This document shows, piece by piece, positions 48,546 to 57,953 of a stretch of 64,000 nt of DNA (its first letter is position 1; every line of letters starts with the position of its first letter). The position numbers and the translations under genes were made by a program. The DNA is from Setoptus koraiensis. Lineage: Eukaryota > Arthropoda. The notes under the pieces are model-generated. The model saw only the letters and a program-made list of their open reading frames with translations, made no database searches and was not told where the DNA came from. Location: assembly GCA_048013815.1 (NCBI GenBank), contig CM106585.1, forward strand, positions 4,898,001-4,962,000, in the 5' to 3' direction.

Positions 48546-48575
48546 AGTAGTAGGATGATAAGCTGGTGAACAAAT
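47808..48575. repeat. right arm of 768-bp inverted duplication
   Basis: Partner of 46596-47363; see that entry. Confidence 0.95.
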
Positions 48576-48695
48576 CTGAACAATATTGTATTATTTTATT
48601 GTTGTTAGAAAGTTAAACATGATCAGGATTAGAAAAATTGCTTGTTAAGTGTCTAGAGTGGTGCATGTATTTTTTTTTTTCGCAGGGCTCTATCG

Positions 48696-50348
48696 CTAAG
48701 TACAGAAACCAGCTAATATTTTTTTCTCGTGATTTAGTAGCGATATGATATTTAGTGTCAACTGATCGTCGCCTTTGATACTCATTAAAGTTTTATCTAT
48801 ACTCCTCTCGTATATCATTGCACGTTGAGATATAAAGGTGGATATAGCAGTCTTCAATCTATTGCTGATATCGATCAAGCCGTCTAGATCCCCCTCCGGT
48901 TTTTCAGATATTTCGGACTCTTTGTCTAGTTTCTTGACCTCGACTACATGTTTTGTTATCACTTCTATTGCAGTTGTAGGATTATTACAATTCAGAACGT
49001 ACTCTATTTCTAGTGCATCCATGAGAAGAACCACTAGGAAAGACACAAGGTGAGCGTCCATAGGCTCTTGAGAATTGTTCAATCTGAATCTACCTGAGGT
49101 TTTCAAACCAAGTAGTGAACAAATTTCCCATCTCTTTTGGAAAAGATCCTCTTGTTTGTTCATCCCAAGAATTAATGGTAAAAAGTCTTTCTCTACAACG
49201 GTCGGCACGAAGCCGTTGTGGATAAAAAAGTTTCCGCTCGATCTGTAACCATAAAATATAAATACTTCGTCACCTGGTTTGAGATCAGCGGACGCATTGA
49301 TTCTCAGAATGCACCTCTCGTCATCGTATACTGGTGGTAAATACCCCTCTTTATGATTGCACATATCTAATATTGGTATCAATGCATTCATGGTGGGATA
49401 TCCAAAGATCTTCTTGTTGGATGGCAATTCTTGTTGTCTAGTGCAAACTGTTGACACTCCCCAGCAATAAAAATCGTATGTAAGTTTGTTTTTCAATGGT
49501 AAATCTGTGGCTTGAAGTTTACTGTAAAAATAAGCGTACTGCCTAGTAATAGCTCTTATCATTTTGACAACATCATAAATATGGTTGGACACTTTCAAAC
49601 ACTGTATTTGTTCGAAGGATAGGTGAAATATTGTAGAATGAGAATTTGGTAGAATGGCCAAATAGGGAAACCAAGTAGAATTATCACCTTTGCTGAATTC
49701 GTTTAGAAGGTGCATGACTAATACAACATTGGGCATGTCACTTAGAATAGGATCTTCACGGACAAGCTTGGCCAGTTTTTTATCTTCGTCGACAGTCTCA
49801 ATAGTCAGCATACAGCTAATAGGCACTTGGCAGACGGCTTGATGAGTAGAAACGTGCCGTTTTGATACGAGTCCGTAACCTTTTTGGTTATCTTGGCATT
49901 CACTAACACCAACGTATGATGAAATCGGATCAGAGGGCACCGCTGATTGATTGTTAGATAACTGTTGATGTTTGTCGATCCATTGAAAGAATCTCTTCCA
50001 AGCTTTGCCATCGCGAGTAGGCAGTTTAGGGTTTAGATCTTTTTCAACTTCTCTAAGCTGCCTGATAAGCGTGAATAGGTTTTCATGTCTCGCTAAGAAT
50101 TTTGTAGGCGCTAAAGAGGTGCTGGCATCGTTGAGTTCGAGAGATTCTGCGATTTGTATAACATGCAATGAAAAAGCAAGCAACAAAATTATAGCGAACA
50201 CACCGTTGAATTGTTTTATTCTTTGGAATAAACTGTGTCTAGTTATTAGTTGTCAAGAAAGAATGAGATTACCTTTGTAAATCTTATCTAGCAGCTCCAT
50301 TCTAGCGGTGTGGCTCGATTGTTTTGTTTGCCGCTTTTGTTGCCTCAT
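48696..50348 (-). CDS. SETD3: SETD3-type protein-histidine N-methyltransferase
   Basis: Exon 1 (50348-50273) and exon 2 (50146-48696) join in phase (AAA G|AA TCT) across a 126-nt intron to give 508 residues. The N-terminus MRQQKRQTKQSS resembles the basic start of human SETD3. Conserved segments include RQYAYFY, LPLKNKLTYDFYCWGVSTV, TRQQELPS, ALIPILDMCNH, GDEVFIFYGYRSSGNFFIHNGF and, C-terminal to the SET domain, a Rubisco-LSMT substrate-binding region. SETD3 methylates histidine 73 of actin in the cytosol. The hydrophobic stretch visible just before exon 2 in unspliced sequence is intron, not a signal peptide. An in-frame ATG nine codons upstream (50375) is a possible alternative start. The human enzyme is longer (about 594 residues) by an acidic disordered tail not found here. 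Confidence 0.93.
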
Positions 50349-50915
50349 TTTGGAGATTGTCCTTTCACTATGCATGATTCTATCAGACTCGTCCTGCTTG
50401 GCGATATCTTCTTAAAAATGTGTTCTGATAATTGTTTTCTAATCTAATCAAAGAAACATTGATGTAACCTATGTATAATATCGCCAAGATGTGATGCTCA
50501 ATTATCACGCTCTTACACAGATCGCTTGTGAATATAAATGCATCAAGCGGCGTGAAATATCAGACATGAACTGTGCCCAAAAGAGGCTAAAAAATACCCC
50601 TCAGGTACAATCGCGGTATTAAATCTACGCTCAGGGGAAGAGAATGAGTGCCTTGCCCTCTGCTCAACTGCGCGTGCTAATCTGCTTCTGGATGAATCTA
50701 TGGACGGTCAGCGTTTGTGCGCAGTCATTCGCAAGGCAAAGGACACTTTTTTCCCTTTTGTACCTGAATTTGCGTTAGCACCTCGGTGTTTGTGTCCACG
50801 TGGGTGGGGTATTGTCAGTTGGAACTGGGGGCGACTCCATCAACACCATAACGCCTCGATCTATGCGTTTATTTAATCGTCTATCTTGAAAGCTATCACA
50901 TTCGTCATCATCAAA
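50349..50915. other. divergent intergenic region between SETD3 and the PGS1 unit
   Basis: 567 nt between two divergent start codons. It may hold promoters for both. No RNA gene or recognised motif. Confidence 0.45.
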
Positions 50916-51173
50916 ATGAATAAATATCCTAAGAACAACTTATTGCCACGACTGAAAAAATTAGGATTCGATGTAAAGGATATTCCATTAACCTTCTCCT
51001 CCGATTCACATCCAAATGCGTCGGCCTACAGTTATCAACCAACTCAGACCCAACAGCAACCGCCAAATATGTGTATGCCACAAGCAACCCTCAACCCAAA
51101 TAATTTACCTTTGTTAAAGATAAGTGCCGCTGAATTAGACGATTGGAGCGACTTTGACGAAGACGATATATAA
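50916..51173 (+). CDS. small 85-residue protein upstream of PGS1
   Basis: I do not recognise this family. The ATG at 50916 (context AAAATGA) opens an 85-residue frame. It has a basic N-terminus (MNKYPKNNLLPRLKKLGFDV), a Ser/Gln/Pro-rich middle, and an acidic C-terminus with a tryptophan (AAELDDWSDFDEDDI) that looks like a short interaction motif. It ends 45 nt before the PGS1 start with no ATG or convincing 3' splice site between, so the two may share one mRNA. Codon-like composition and defined ends make it more than a chance frame. Confidence 0.6.
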   Translation: MNKYPKNNLLPRLKKLGFDVKDIPLTFSSDSHPNASAYSYQPTQTQQQPPNMCMPQATLNPNNLPLLKISAAELDDWSDFDEDDI

Positions 51174-51218
51174 ACTAAAGACCACAACAAATTTCGCATC
51201 TCTGAAACAAAACAAAAA

Positions 51219-52427
51219 ATGAGCGGAATATTCAGACTCATCAAGAGCCTCACAGTTAACAAAATTCCTTTAATACCAATAGAGGCCGACAACATATCGT
51301 TACTGAATAGTCCAGATTCATTTTACACAACACTTATTGACTATGTCAGGCGATCGCAAGAAAGAATCATTCTATCTGCATTGTACTTAGGTACAGGCAC
51401 CAAAGAACAAGCCCTCATCAACGAAATTGAGAAAGCTATGAAAAACAATGCCAATCTAAGAGTTGACATCATATTAGATCCGAATAGGGGCACAAGACTA
51501 GATCACGATGGCAATTCATCCAAGACTATTATGTCAAAACTATCGCAGCATCGCAACTTCAAGACCAACTTGAGCCAAGCCAAAATGGGTTCAAGACTTG
51601 ATGAGATGAAATCCACTATCCACTCTAAACTCTTCATTTTTGACAACAATGTAATAGTATCGGGTGCCAACTTGAGTAGCATTTACTTTGAGAATAGACA
51701 AGACCGCTATATGTTGTTTGAGGATTCTAAATCGCTATGTGATTATTTTGAGAAGCTGATGAAGTCTGTAGGTAGCAGCAAAGATGTTGCCAGCGATGAA
51801 ATCACCAAATTGAATCGATGTTGGAGTGAAAAGTTCTGTGAGACTTCAGAAACGTTTGTGGTACCACTCATTCAGCATAAAGAATCTGGCATCAGAGATG
51901 AGGAAATGTTTTTGCAAAGTTTACTCCATGACCTCCATCCTAATGTGAAGTGTAGATTATCTGCTGGATACTTCAATCCTACACACATATTTGACAATTT
52001 ACATGCTAAATTGAGTGTAGTTGCGCCTTCAGAAGAGTCGAATGGATTTTATCAAGCTAAGGGTATCCTTGGTGTTGTACCTAGACTATATACATGCATT
52101 CAAAAACAATTTCTCCAAAGAAATAAGGAGGCATCACTTAATGTCTTTCATAAACCCGGATGGACATTCCATGCCAAGGGCATATGGGTAGACAACATAC
52201 CTGAATGTTACATCAACTTCATCGGCTCGTCAAACTATAATCACAGGTCACACATTCGCGACTTTGAGGTCCAACTAGCACTCGTGACATCTAACAGTAA
52301 ATTGACATCTACTCTCATACAAGAGAGCGACCGGATTTGGAAAGATTCAAGTTTAGCCAACATCGAGGACCTAGAAACACCTTTTTACATTAATATATTG
52401 TCCCGTTTATTCAAGTCATTTCTATAA
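51219..52427 (+). CDS. PGS1: CDP-diacylglycerol--glycerol-3-phosphate 3-phosphatidyltransferase
   Basis: Single exon, 402 residues. It belongs to the phospholipase D superfamily and makes phosphatidylglycerophosphate from CDP-diacylglycerol and glycerol 3-phosphate, the committed step toward cardiolipin in mitochondria. Both HKD motifs are intact: H135-K137-D142 (HSKLFIFD, followed by SGANLSS) and H318-K320-D325 (HAKGIWVD, followed by FIGSSNYNHRS). The conserved SALYLGTG segment (53-60) is also present. Human PGS1 is longer at the N-terminus because of its mitochondrial presequence; the start here (MSGIFRLIKSLTVNK) is basic and could act as a short presequence. The start at 51219 has an A-rich context. 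It lies 45 nt downstream of a small ORF. Confidence 0.95.
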   Translation: MSGIFRLIKSLTVNKIPLIPIEADNISLLNSPDSFYTTLIDYVRRSQERIILSALYLGTGTKEQALINEIEKAMKNNANLRVDIILDPNRGTRLDHDGNSSKTIMSKLSQHRNFKTNLSQAKMGSRLDEMKSTIHSKLFIFDNNVIVSGANLSSIYFENRQDRYMLFEDSKSLCDYFEKLMKSVGSSKDVASDEITKLNRCWSEKFCETSETFVVPLIQHKESGIRDEEMFLQSLLHDLHPNVKCRLSAGYFNPTHIFDNLHAKLSVVAPSEESNGFYQAKGILGVVPRLYTCIQKQFLQRNKEASLNVFHKPGWTFHAKGIWVDNIPECYINFIGSSNYNHRSHIRDFEVQLALVTSNSKLTSTLIQESDRIWKDSSLANIEDLETPFYINILSRLFKSFL

Positions 52428-53027
52428 AAATTTTCTCTTGCACAAATTTTATTCTTAAAGAACATCCACAAATCGAGCTTAGTTTCTATCCTCAACAAAT
52501 TTGACTGTTTGATTTTCTGCTGTAATCTTGAAGCTTTTGTCGATGCAGCTATCATTCAAACAGAATCATGTTATCATTTTCCCAGAAAACTTTTAATTAC
52601 TCCTTAATTCTCAATAGTGGTAGCCAGGATTTGTGATACTGCTCTGTCGGCAAGGTTGTCAGCAGCCTTTGAGATCGATACATGGGTATATCTGGGAATG
52701 GAAGACGAAGAAAGAAGGTGAAAACTTGATTTCGATGCTTTCTTCTTATCTGCCGCTAGTCAGCAATACAATAACGAGTTGATATACTTTTCACATGCTG
52801 CTTGTCGTGTATCTAACTTGAAAATTATTATTATTGCGATATTGATGTGATGGTAATCAAATACGTCTGTATTGTGTAAACAATGTTGAATACGAAAAAT
52901 CGCAAAACGCAATGGGGTGAAATATAGCTGCACCTATTCGTGCGATGAAGCCAAATTCTAGCTCTGTTGTTCAATACTTGCAAAAAAGTCGTAGCTCTGG
53001 AAGCGGCGCGTTTATTAGACTAAGACC
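52428..53027. other. intergenic, no gene seen
   Basis: 600 nt of AT-rich DNA containing the PGS1 3' UTR and probably the promoter of the small gene at 53028. Confidence 0.45.
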
Positions 53028-53353
53028 ATGTCCTCGGACGGAGTCCTCACTGTGATTAACCTAAATAAATACTGGCGTAAAGACCATGAAGCTGACCCTA
53101 TGTCCGAGGTGGCAACACTTTATAGTGATAAGGGCGAGTTATTCGAGTGTCTGATCTATCAACTGTCGATGGTAGGTCACATGCCTACCAGGGTGAGAAC
53201 TAGTAGCGGGGATTTGGGGCTCCACTCCGGAGCAAGCTCGAGAAACGGTTAACACATCTAAGGAGGGTAGCTGGCGCGCGAATTGCGCAGTACAATGTGG
53301 TCATGGTGAAGGAAAATAACGATGAAGTTCTTATTTACAAGATCTACAATTGA
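53028..53353 (+). CDS. small two-exon gene, 75 residues, unknown
   Basis: Exon 1 (53028-53192) ends ACC AGG|GTGAGA; exon 2 (53291-53353) begins after GCGCAG and reads in frame (TAC AAT GTG GTC) to TGA. This gives 75 residues. The 98-nt intron has good borders and the joined frame is in phase, which supports the model. The product is soluble and charged, with a segment LYSDKGELFECLIYQLSMVG and a C-terminus ENNDEVLIYKIYN. I do not recognise the family. An AATAAA lies at 53573. Without splicing the first frame runs to a stop at 53252. Confidence 0.55.
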
Positions 53354-54455
53354 GTACACTGTAAATATGCCACTGTGATTCCTGCTCTAATACCGTATAT
53401 TTATAAGCTTGTTGCGGCCAGAAATCAAGTCGTAACAAGTTTCTCATAGTTGCACACAATTTGCAAGTTTACTTGAGTTGGGCTTCAGTGTGGGTTTTAT
53501 TGTGAGTCCCAGCCTTCTGATGTTAAGGTTCGTCCTCAGCAATAATCAGTTGTTGGACGATCTTTTTATGTTAATAAAGATGAAAATCGATATTGAAAAG
53601 TGACATCATTCTGTGCCGTCCCATGTTTACCCATTTCGAGATTGGGTAAACATCCACAACAAAAACATACATGTGAGAGGGTCATGCAGATAGAGGCAGT
53701 TAGAGAAGCATGTTGTCTAGAAATATGAACTCTGTTTGCTCAATAGACGCATTCTAGATAGAACGGATATTATAATCTGATTATGTTTATTGTTCTTTAG
53801 TCATTGCCTGGTCTAATGAAATCTTAAGTTGCTGTGGTTAACGAAGATTGTGATCTTACTGATTGCTTCTATATCACTGATGAGTTAGTTTCATGGCGTC
53901 GTAATATCATTCTTCTGTTTATTCATATTAAGACAATGCTACACACTTCGACTGTATCAATTCATATGCTCTCTGTATACTAGCATCAATACTATAGATA
54001 AGATGACATAGATTAGACTATTGAAAGTGTAAATGACTGACTACAATCTATCCGTTAAGGTTAGATATAGTAGCGGAATTGTGAGAAGATGCATGATGTA
54101 ACCAATGTTTGCGGGTAGCCTGAAGCCGGACGTGATTTCTTGAGCATTCAACCAGTTCAAGTTACTGAGAGCATCGAGATAGAACGAACTGCATCACAAT
54201 TTGAACATCCTTGTATGAACGTAACAAAAAAGATCTTATAAGGTAGATCAGGAATATTTTTAATTCAAAACAGACAAGCAACATGGTTATGATCGAGTTG
54301 TACCTGACGTTTTCACTTCCCGTTTGTGCATGGCCGCCATCTTTGTTGCAAACTGAGTCCTTAACCAAGAAGTCACCCAGATGCTTAGCAAGTGAGTATG
54401 ATCTAGTAAGGTAAAATTCCATCTAATTGTTGTCTATGCATTCGACAAAGTGCGA
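53354..54455. other. intergenic, no gene seen
   Basis: AT-rich DNA with the AATAAA at 53573 for the preceding gene. The promoter of the kinase gene, and possibly a further 5' exon, should lie here. Confidence 0.45.
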
Positions 54456-56256
54456 ATGAGAGCAACTTCATCGGTATTGTTCGAGGCTATAACAAACCGT
54501 GAGCTCACTGTAAAACTTACAAGTATTATTGAGATTTCTAACACTTCATCGCTGAACAATTCGAACTTGAAAGGAGGTCACTTTTGGCCAAACGAGCCTG
54601 AAGGATATCTACTAGGTTATGTCATTGGTGAGTGGAATTGAACAGAAGTAGTAGAGTTAACAGGTGTCAACGAGTGGAGTGCATGGTGATCATTATTGGT
54701 CAGCTATTGAACTTGAACCAACCGACGAACTGAAAAGAGTTATTCTTCTTATGGTCTCCTTAATAACCGACAATAGGAGCAGGAGGGACCGCCTACGTTC
54801 AGGAAGCTTTCTGTAAGGAGAGACGCAAAAGATGTGCCATCAAAAGAATTAACCTTGAAAAATGGAGCGCCTCAATAGATGAGCTTCTCAAGGAAATCTA
54901 TGCCATGTCGGCTTGCCATCACGAAAATGTTATCACTTATTACACTTCTTTTGTCGTTAACGAAGAGCTGTGGCTAGTGATGAAACTTCAGTCTGGAGGT
55001 TGGTTCTCTAATCAATGTAATCTTAATGGGGAAAGTCAAGTGAAATAATTTTCGACTCATCAACTTTTTTCATTTGAATTTGAATGCTTGTATCAACTGT
55101 TTAATAGGTTCATTACTAGATATCATCAAACACAAGATGAAATCAGGTAGTTGCCATAACGGAGTTTTTGACGAATGCACTATAGCTACAGTTCTCAAGG
55201 AAGTTCTTAGAGGACTAGAGTACTTTCACAAAAACGGCAGAATACATCGTGATATTAAGGCGGCCAACATTTTACTTGGTGAAGATGGAACTGTACAAAT
55301 AGCAGATTTTGGAGCCAGTTCATGGGTAGAAACAATGGGTGGCTTATCAAGAGAACGTTCCCGCCACACATTCATCGGCACAGGTAATAATACAATTGTG
55401 ATATATAGTTATCATTATTAATAATATTAAGACAATAATTATGATGTAACTTTCTTTGTGTTACTCTAAATAATTGATTCGAGTTTTTTTTCTACTCTGT
55501 TTCTCCAGTAAGCTTCATGGCTCCAGAAGTGATCGAACAGGTTACCGGATATGATTTCAAGGCCGATATCTGGAGTTTTGGGATAACCGTGCTAGAGTTG
55601 ATAACTGGCACCGCACCCTATCACAAATTTCCACCAATGAAGGTAAACAAGACAAACATTGTCCTACTAAAGCTCCACTAGTAACATGAACCAAATCTAT
55701 ACATACCGGCAAACTATAAACTCATATTTCTTACCAATCTGTTTTACTTTCTTGCATCATCATATTTTAGGTTCTTATGTTGACCCTACAAAATGCACCA
55801 CCATCGTTGGAAAGTGTCCAGGAGGATGAGGAGCAGTATAAAAACTACGGAAAATCAATACGAAAATTGATAGTTGATTGTTTACAGAAAGACCCTACTA
55901 AAAGACCCACTGCCTCTGAACTTTTAAAGCACTCTTTTATGAAAAAAGCCAAAGACCGACGTTATCTAGTCCAAACATTACTATCTTGTGCGCCTACATT
56001 TGAAGAGCGATCACGCCGAGCACTAGATGGGAAACGATCGTCGGCAGCTGAAGCAAATCGATTGAGTCAAACAGAATCGGCCGATTGGGTTTGGTCCTCA
56101 GAAGATGGTAGCTTTAGACCAAATGTCCACAATCACAACAATGATCAACAACAACAACCACAACTGCAACAGACAGCCATGCCTTCGTTTCCACAACAAC
56201 TATGCAATCAGGGAAGTTTTAGCGATGACGAAAATGATGGTGATACCTTAAAGTGA
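54456..56256 (+). CDS. OSR1/SPAK-like (Ste20 family) kinase lacking the CCT domain
   Basis: Five exons (54456-54627, 54777-54998, 55108-55383, 55509-55642, 55771-56256) join in phase to 429 residues. Kinase features are complete: glycine loop GAGGTAYV (58-65), catalytic lysine K80 in [14 protein letters not shown] 178-180, DFG 198-200, and activation-loop T219 in RHTFIGT, matching OSR1 T185, then APE 228-230. [13 protein letters not shown] and [12 protein letters not shown] are close to human OXSR1. OSR1/SPAK kinases, activated by WNKs, phosphorylate Na-K-Cl cotransporters in cell-volume control. Two oddities: the usual GTPCWMAPE is GTVSFMAPE, and the protein ends after the PF1-like segment with a Gln-rich tail, without the C-terminal CCT domain that binds RFxV motifs in WNKs and substrates. 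Human OXSR1 has 527 residues. The first exon may begin further upstream. Confidence 0.9.
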
Positions 56257-56376
56257 ATCTCATTGAAGTACACAAATACACAGAGTATAACTGAAGATCT
56301 CTCATGAAAGAATTTCTGTGTGAGAAACAATAGTTTGTGATTGTACTTTTTTAGTTAAATTTATTCATTAATCGCT

Positions 56377-57509
56377 TCAAACGAGAATACCCTTCTTGGC
56401 CAGACTGCTCTTGAGAGGTTTCAATTGTTTCTTCAAGCTAACCTTGGCCTTCGCTTTGAGGGCAGATTCTTTTTTCTTAAGGTTTGCTCGGATTGCTGCC
56501 TTTGCTTTACGCTTAAGCTCGAGAGTTTCTACAACATTAGCGTATTTCCATCCAACTTCTTGTGATAGTCTACCTACAGTACAATACTAGATATCAGATA
56601 AAGCAAGAAAGTTAGTGAGCATGTTGGAAATTTCTCCTATATTCTAGTCTCTTAGTAATGATCACTTCGGTATGAGTTGACACTTACCCTTCTGCCAGGT
56701 CTCAATTTGAGTATCCTCAGTGCTGGAGGCACGATCATTCTTTTAACCTTGTCATACGGTGGTGGCACTCCCTCGTGACAACGCAATCTGGACAAGGCAT
56801 CGTCTCCACGTTTCAATTTGTGTGGCACCATACCTCTGACGGTCCTCCAGAAAATTTTGGATGGAGCACGATAATGAAATGGTCCTCGTTTGGGGTTGAC
56901 ATTACAGCGCTTTCTCAGAAAGGCCAGGTATTTCAACTTGTTTCTGTAAAAGCTTCCTGAGATGTTGATTCCTTCACATCTGACAACGACAACTTTTTGA
57001 CCTGTATCGGATATAAAGAGATATATGTCACTATTAGTAACAGATTGATCAAGATGGTCACTAGTACATGATAGTGATGTTACGCTTCAGATGGTAGTGC
57101 ATGTAGATAGAATCATCAACTTCATAAAACCGTAAATTTTTTATCATCATTTTGGTAACCATAGAAGGAAATCTAATATTTGCACTGTTGTCTTGCTATG
57201 CGTTACCTTGCAATAATGTTTTGGCCACTATGGCCGCCAGTCTACCGAGGAGGTGACCTCGTCCGTCTATAACTAAGGGCTGTTGATTCACATGAGAAAC
57301 GGAAAAAGGCAATGGTTAGTGACATGTTACAAGGATATCAAGTGGCTTTGGACAATTTAGCTTCTATCAGACACATTAGAGATCCTTCATGTATGATCAG
57401 ATAATGTAGGTAAGAAAGTATAATCATCATATTCAGAATACTAGCATATTATACGTTCGGACTTTGAACGTCTACAACATCTTACCTTTGCCGAGAATCC
57501 GCCGGACAT
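56377..57509 (-). CDS. RpL13A: ribosomal protein L13a (uL13)
   Basis: Four exons (57509-57486, 57279-57207, 57001-56688, 56586-56377) join in phase to 206 residues (human 203). Recognisable segments are the exon 2 segment [20 protein letters not shown], then [52 protein letters not shown] and [11 protein letters not shown]. It is a component of the large ribosomal subunit. The last acceptor is ATATCTAG (exon from 56586), because using the nearer TAG two codons later would break the frame; the chosen site gives a length match to human RPL13A across the junction. A poly(A) signal lies at about 56360-56365, 12 nt past the stop. Introns 1 and 2 each carry a C/D-box snoRNA candidate, as in vertebrate RPL13A. 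Confidence 0.96.
57079..57159 (-). ncRNA. U33: C/D-box snoRNA, U33 (SNORD33) type, in RpL13A intron 2
   Basis: On the minus strand: terminal stem GTTAC/GTAAC (57159-57155 with 57083-57079), C box ATGATGA (57150-57144), a D'-like ATGA, C' box TGATGA (57118-57113) and D box CTGA (57090-57087). The guide before the D box, CATGCACTACCA, pairs with UGGUGGUGCAUG of 18S rRNA over 12 bp with one G-U. The fifth base before the D box faces the U that human SNORD33 methylates (18S U1326). The guide closely matches human SNORD33 as I remember it, and vertebrate SNORD33 also lies in an RPL13A intron. Distance to the 3' splice site is 77 nt, normal for intronic C/D snoRNAs. Confidence 0.88.
57362..57438 (-). 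ncRNA. U34: C/D-box snoRNA, U34 (SNORD34) type, in RpL13A intron 1
   Basis: On the minus strand: C box ATGATGA (57430-57424), guide CTTACCTACATTAT before a D' box CTGA (57400-57397), a C'-like ATGAAGG, and D box CTGA (57370-57367). A short terminal stem TTCT/AGAA closes the ends. The D' guide matches human SNORD34 (ACCTACATTG before its D' box) and would pair with AAUGUAGGUAA of 28S rRNA, putting the methylation on the U corresponding to human 28S U2824. Vertebrate SNORD34 is also in an RPL13A intron. The box C' is degenerate and exact ends are inferred. Confidence 0.82.
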
Positions 57510-57953
57510 TATGAATATGGAATCTCTCGTACGAAAAATTTAAATTTAATAGATAGTCCTTTCTAATAATTAATAATTAGAACTATATATTTAATTCCAA
57601 TCTAGAAATAGTAACTAAGCATTGGTTGCGAATTGTTTTGAAACTGCCGACCCATCACCGCTTTATCATGTGGTCACACTGCAGTGAACTGTGCACACCT
57701 CCTATAGTTCCGGTACCATGCGAAAGCATGCGCGATTTTGTAGGCGCGCTATTCGAATGATATTTCTCAGAATTTTTTCTCGTTCTGCTCAACCTTCTCA
57801 TGATTTGTATTTTATCTTGAATTAGTCGTATCTACTTCTAGCAATGAGTCAATTCAGGTGACCACCTTTTATTTTTGTACAGAAAATCTTTATTCTTGTA
57901 TAATGAGGCATGTTTCACGATCAGGCAACAGGGCATGACAATGAAAATAGAGA
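57510..57953. other. promoter side of RpL13A and 3' flank of CstF50
   Basis: 444 nt between the RpL13A start and the CstF50 stop, both on the minus strand. Minus-strand AATAAA signals near 57870 and 57889 serve CstF50. The RpL13A promoter must be here; no clear TATA box or pyrimidine-initiator motif was picked out. Confidence 0.5.

Noticed and set aside
50147..50201. Signal peptide on SETD3
   Set aside because: The hydrophobic stretch is intron sequence; splicing from exon 1 at 50273 to 50146 restores the expected SETD3 N-terminus.
56587..56687. Third C/D-box snoRNA in RpL13A intron 3
   Set aside because: A CTGA and a poor C-like GTGATCA can be found, but the D box lies about 10 nt from the 3' splice site and no known guide is recognised.
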